Positions 22,532 through 22,539 of a stretch of 22,539 nucleotides of DNA are shown piece after piece. Where the stretch lies: the NCBI GenBank assembly GCA_035259345.1, contig DATFWK010000008.1:1-22539 (forward strand), given 5' to 3'. Below the pieces are notes generated by a model. It was not told the DNA's origin, made no database searches, and was given only the letters and a program-made list of their open reading frames with translations. The DNA is from DATFWK01 sp035259345 (GTDB lineage Bacteria > Actinomycetota > Thermoleophilia > Miltoncostaeales > Miltoncostaeaceae). Numbering within the stretch: the stretch's first letter is position 1; each line of letters begins with the position of its first letter. The position numbers and the translations under genes are program-made.

Positions 22532-22539
22532 GGGAGCCG

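Noticed and set aside
1..22539. tRNA, rRNA, CRISPR, insertion sequence or prophage remnants
   Set aside because: No cloverleaf, repeat-spacer pattern, transposase or integrase frame, or long terminal inverted repeat was seen on reading both strands.

Overview
The window is a very GC-rich, gene-dense bacterial chromosome segment with no rRNA, tRNA, CRISPR array or insertion sequence that I could see. Three things suggest Actinomycetota, possibly a deep lineage such as Thermoleophilia: several genes look leaderless (a TANNNT -10 box ends 6-7 nt before the start codon), genes are packed with stop/start overlaps, and a futalosine-type menaquinone prenyltransferase sits beside heme and cytochrome c maturation genes. 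The lineage is an inference. All functions come from motifs read by eye; no database search was run.

Layout. 1-1392: end of an aerobic respiration cluster (universal-stress-like protein fragment, cytochrome c oxidase subunit III, lipoprotein cytochrome c). 1444-4033: a tightly overlapping operon of an SDR oxidoreductase, a VanX-like D,D-dipeptidase and an MFS transporter. 4203-6350, minus strand: glycerophosphodiester phosphodiesterase, zinc alcohol dehydrogenase and an FmdB-type zinc ribbon protein. 6439-14117: the centrepiece, nine consecutive plus-strand genes running from a MqnP-like UbiA prenyltransferase through a CcmA/B/C/D-like heme export module to SirC, HemA, HemC and a CobA-HemD fusion. 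14131-15288, minus: secreted protein with three DUF5666-like modules. 15388-16197, plus: DUF62 SAM hydrolase. 16210-17716, minus: FAD monooxygenase and VOC protein. 17815-19032, plus: LtrA-like membrane protein. 19029-19667, minus: NarL/FixJ response regulator. 19844-20356, plus: macro domain protein. 20421-21179, minus: GPR1/FUN34/YaaH (SatP-like) transporter. 21299-22531, plus: ABC solute-binding-like protein with no signal peptide.

The 6439-14117 block combines quinone prenylation, heme delivery for cytochrome c and the tetrapyrrole steps from glutamyl-tRNA to uroporphyrinogen III and the siroheme branch. Its products would serve the oxidase and cytochrome c at the left edge. hemB, hemL and the later cytochrome c maturation genes are not in the window.

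The most unusual observations are three genes (ccmA, hemC, cobA-hemD) whose only sensible start is CTG, each overlapping the upstream stop as CTGA; a repeated leaderless promoter geometry in which the -10 box often supplies an in-frame stop exactly 12 nt upstream of the start; and a solute-binding protein whose missing signal peptide is confirmed by that upstream stop. No clearly novel multi-gene defence or mobile system was found.
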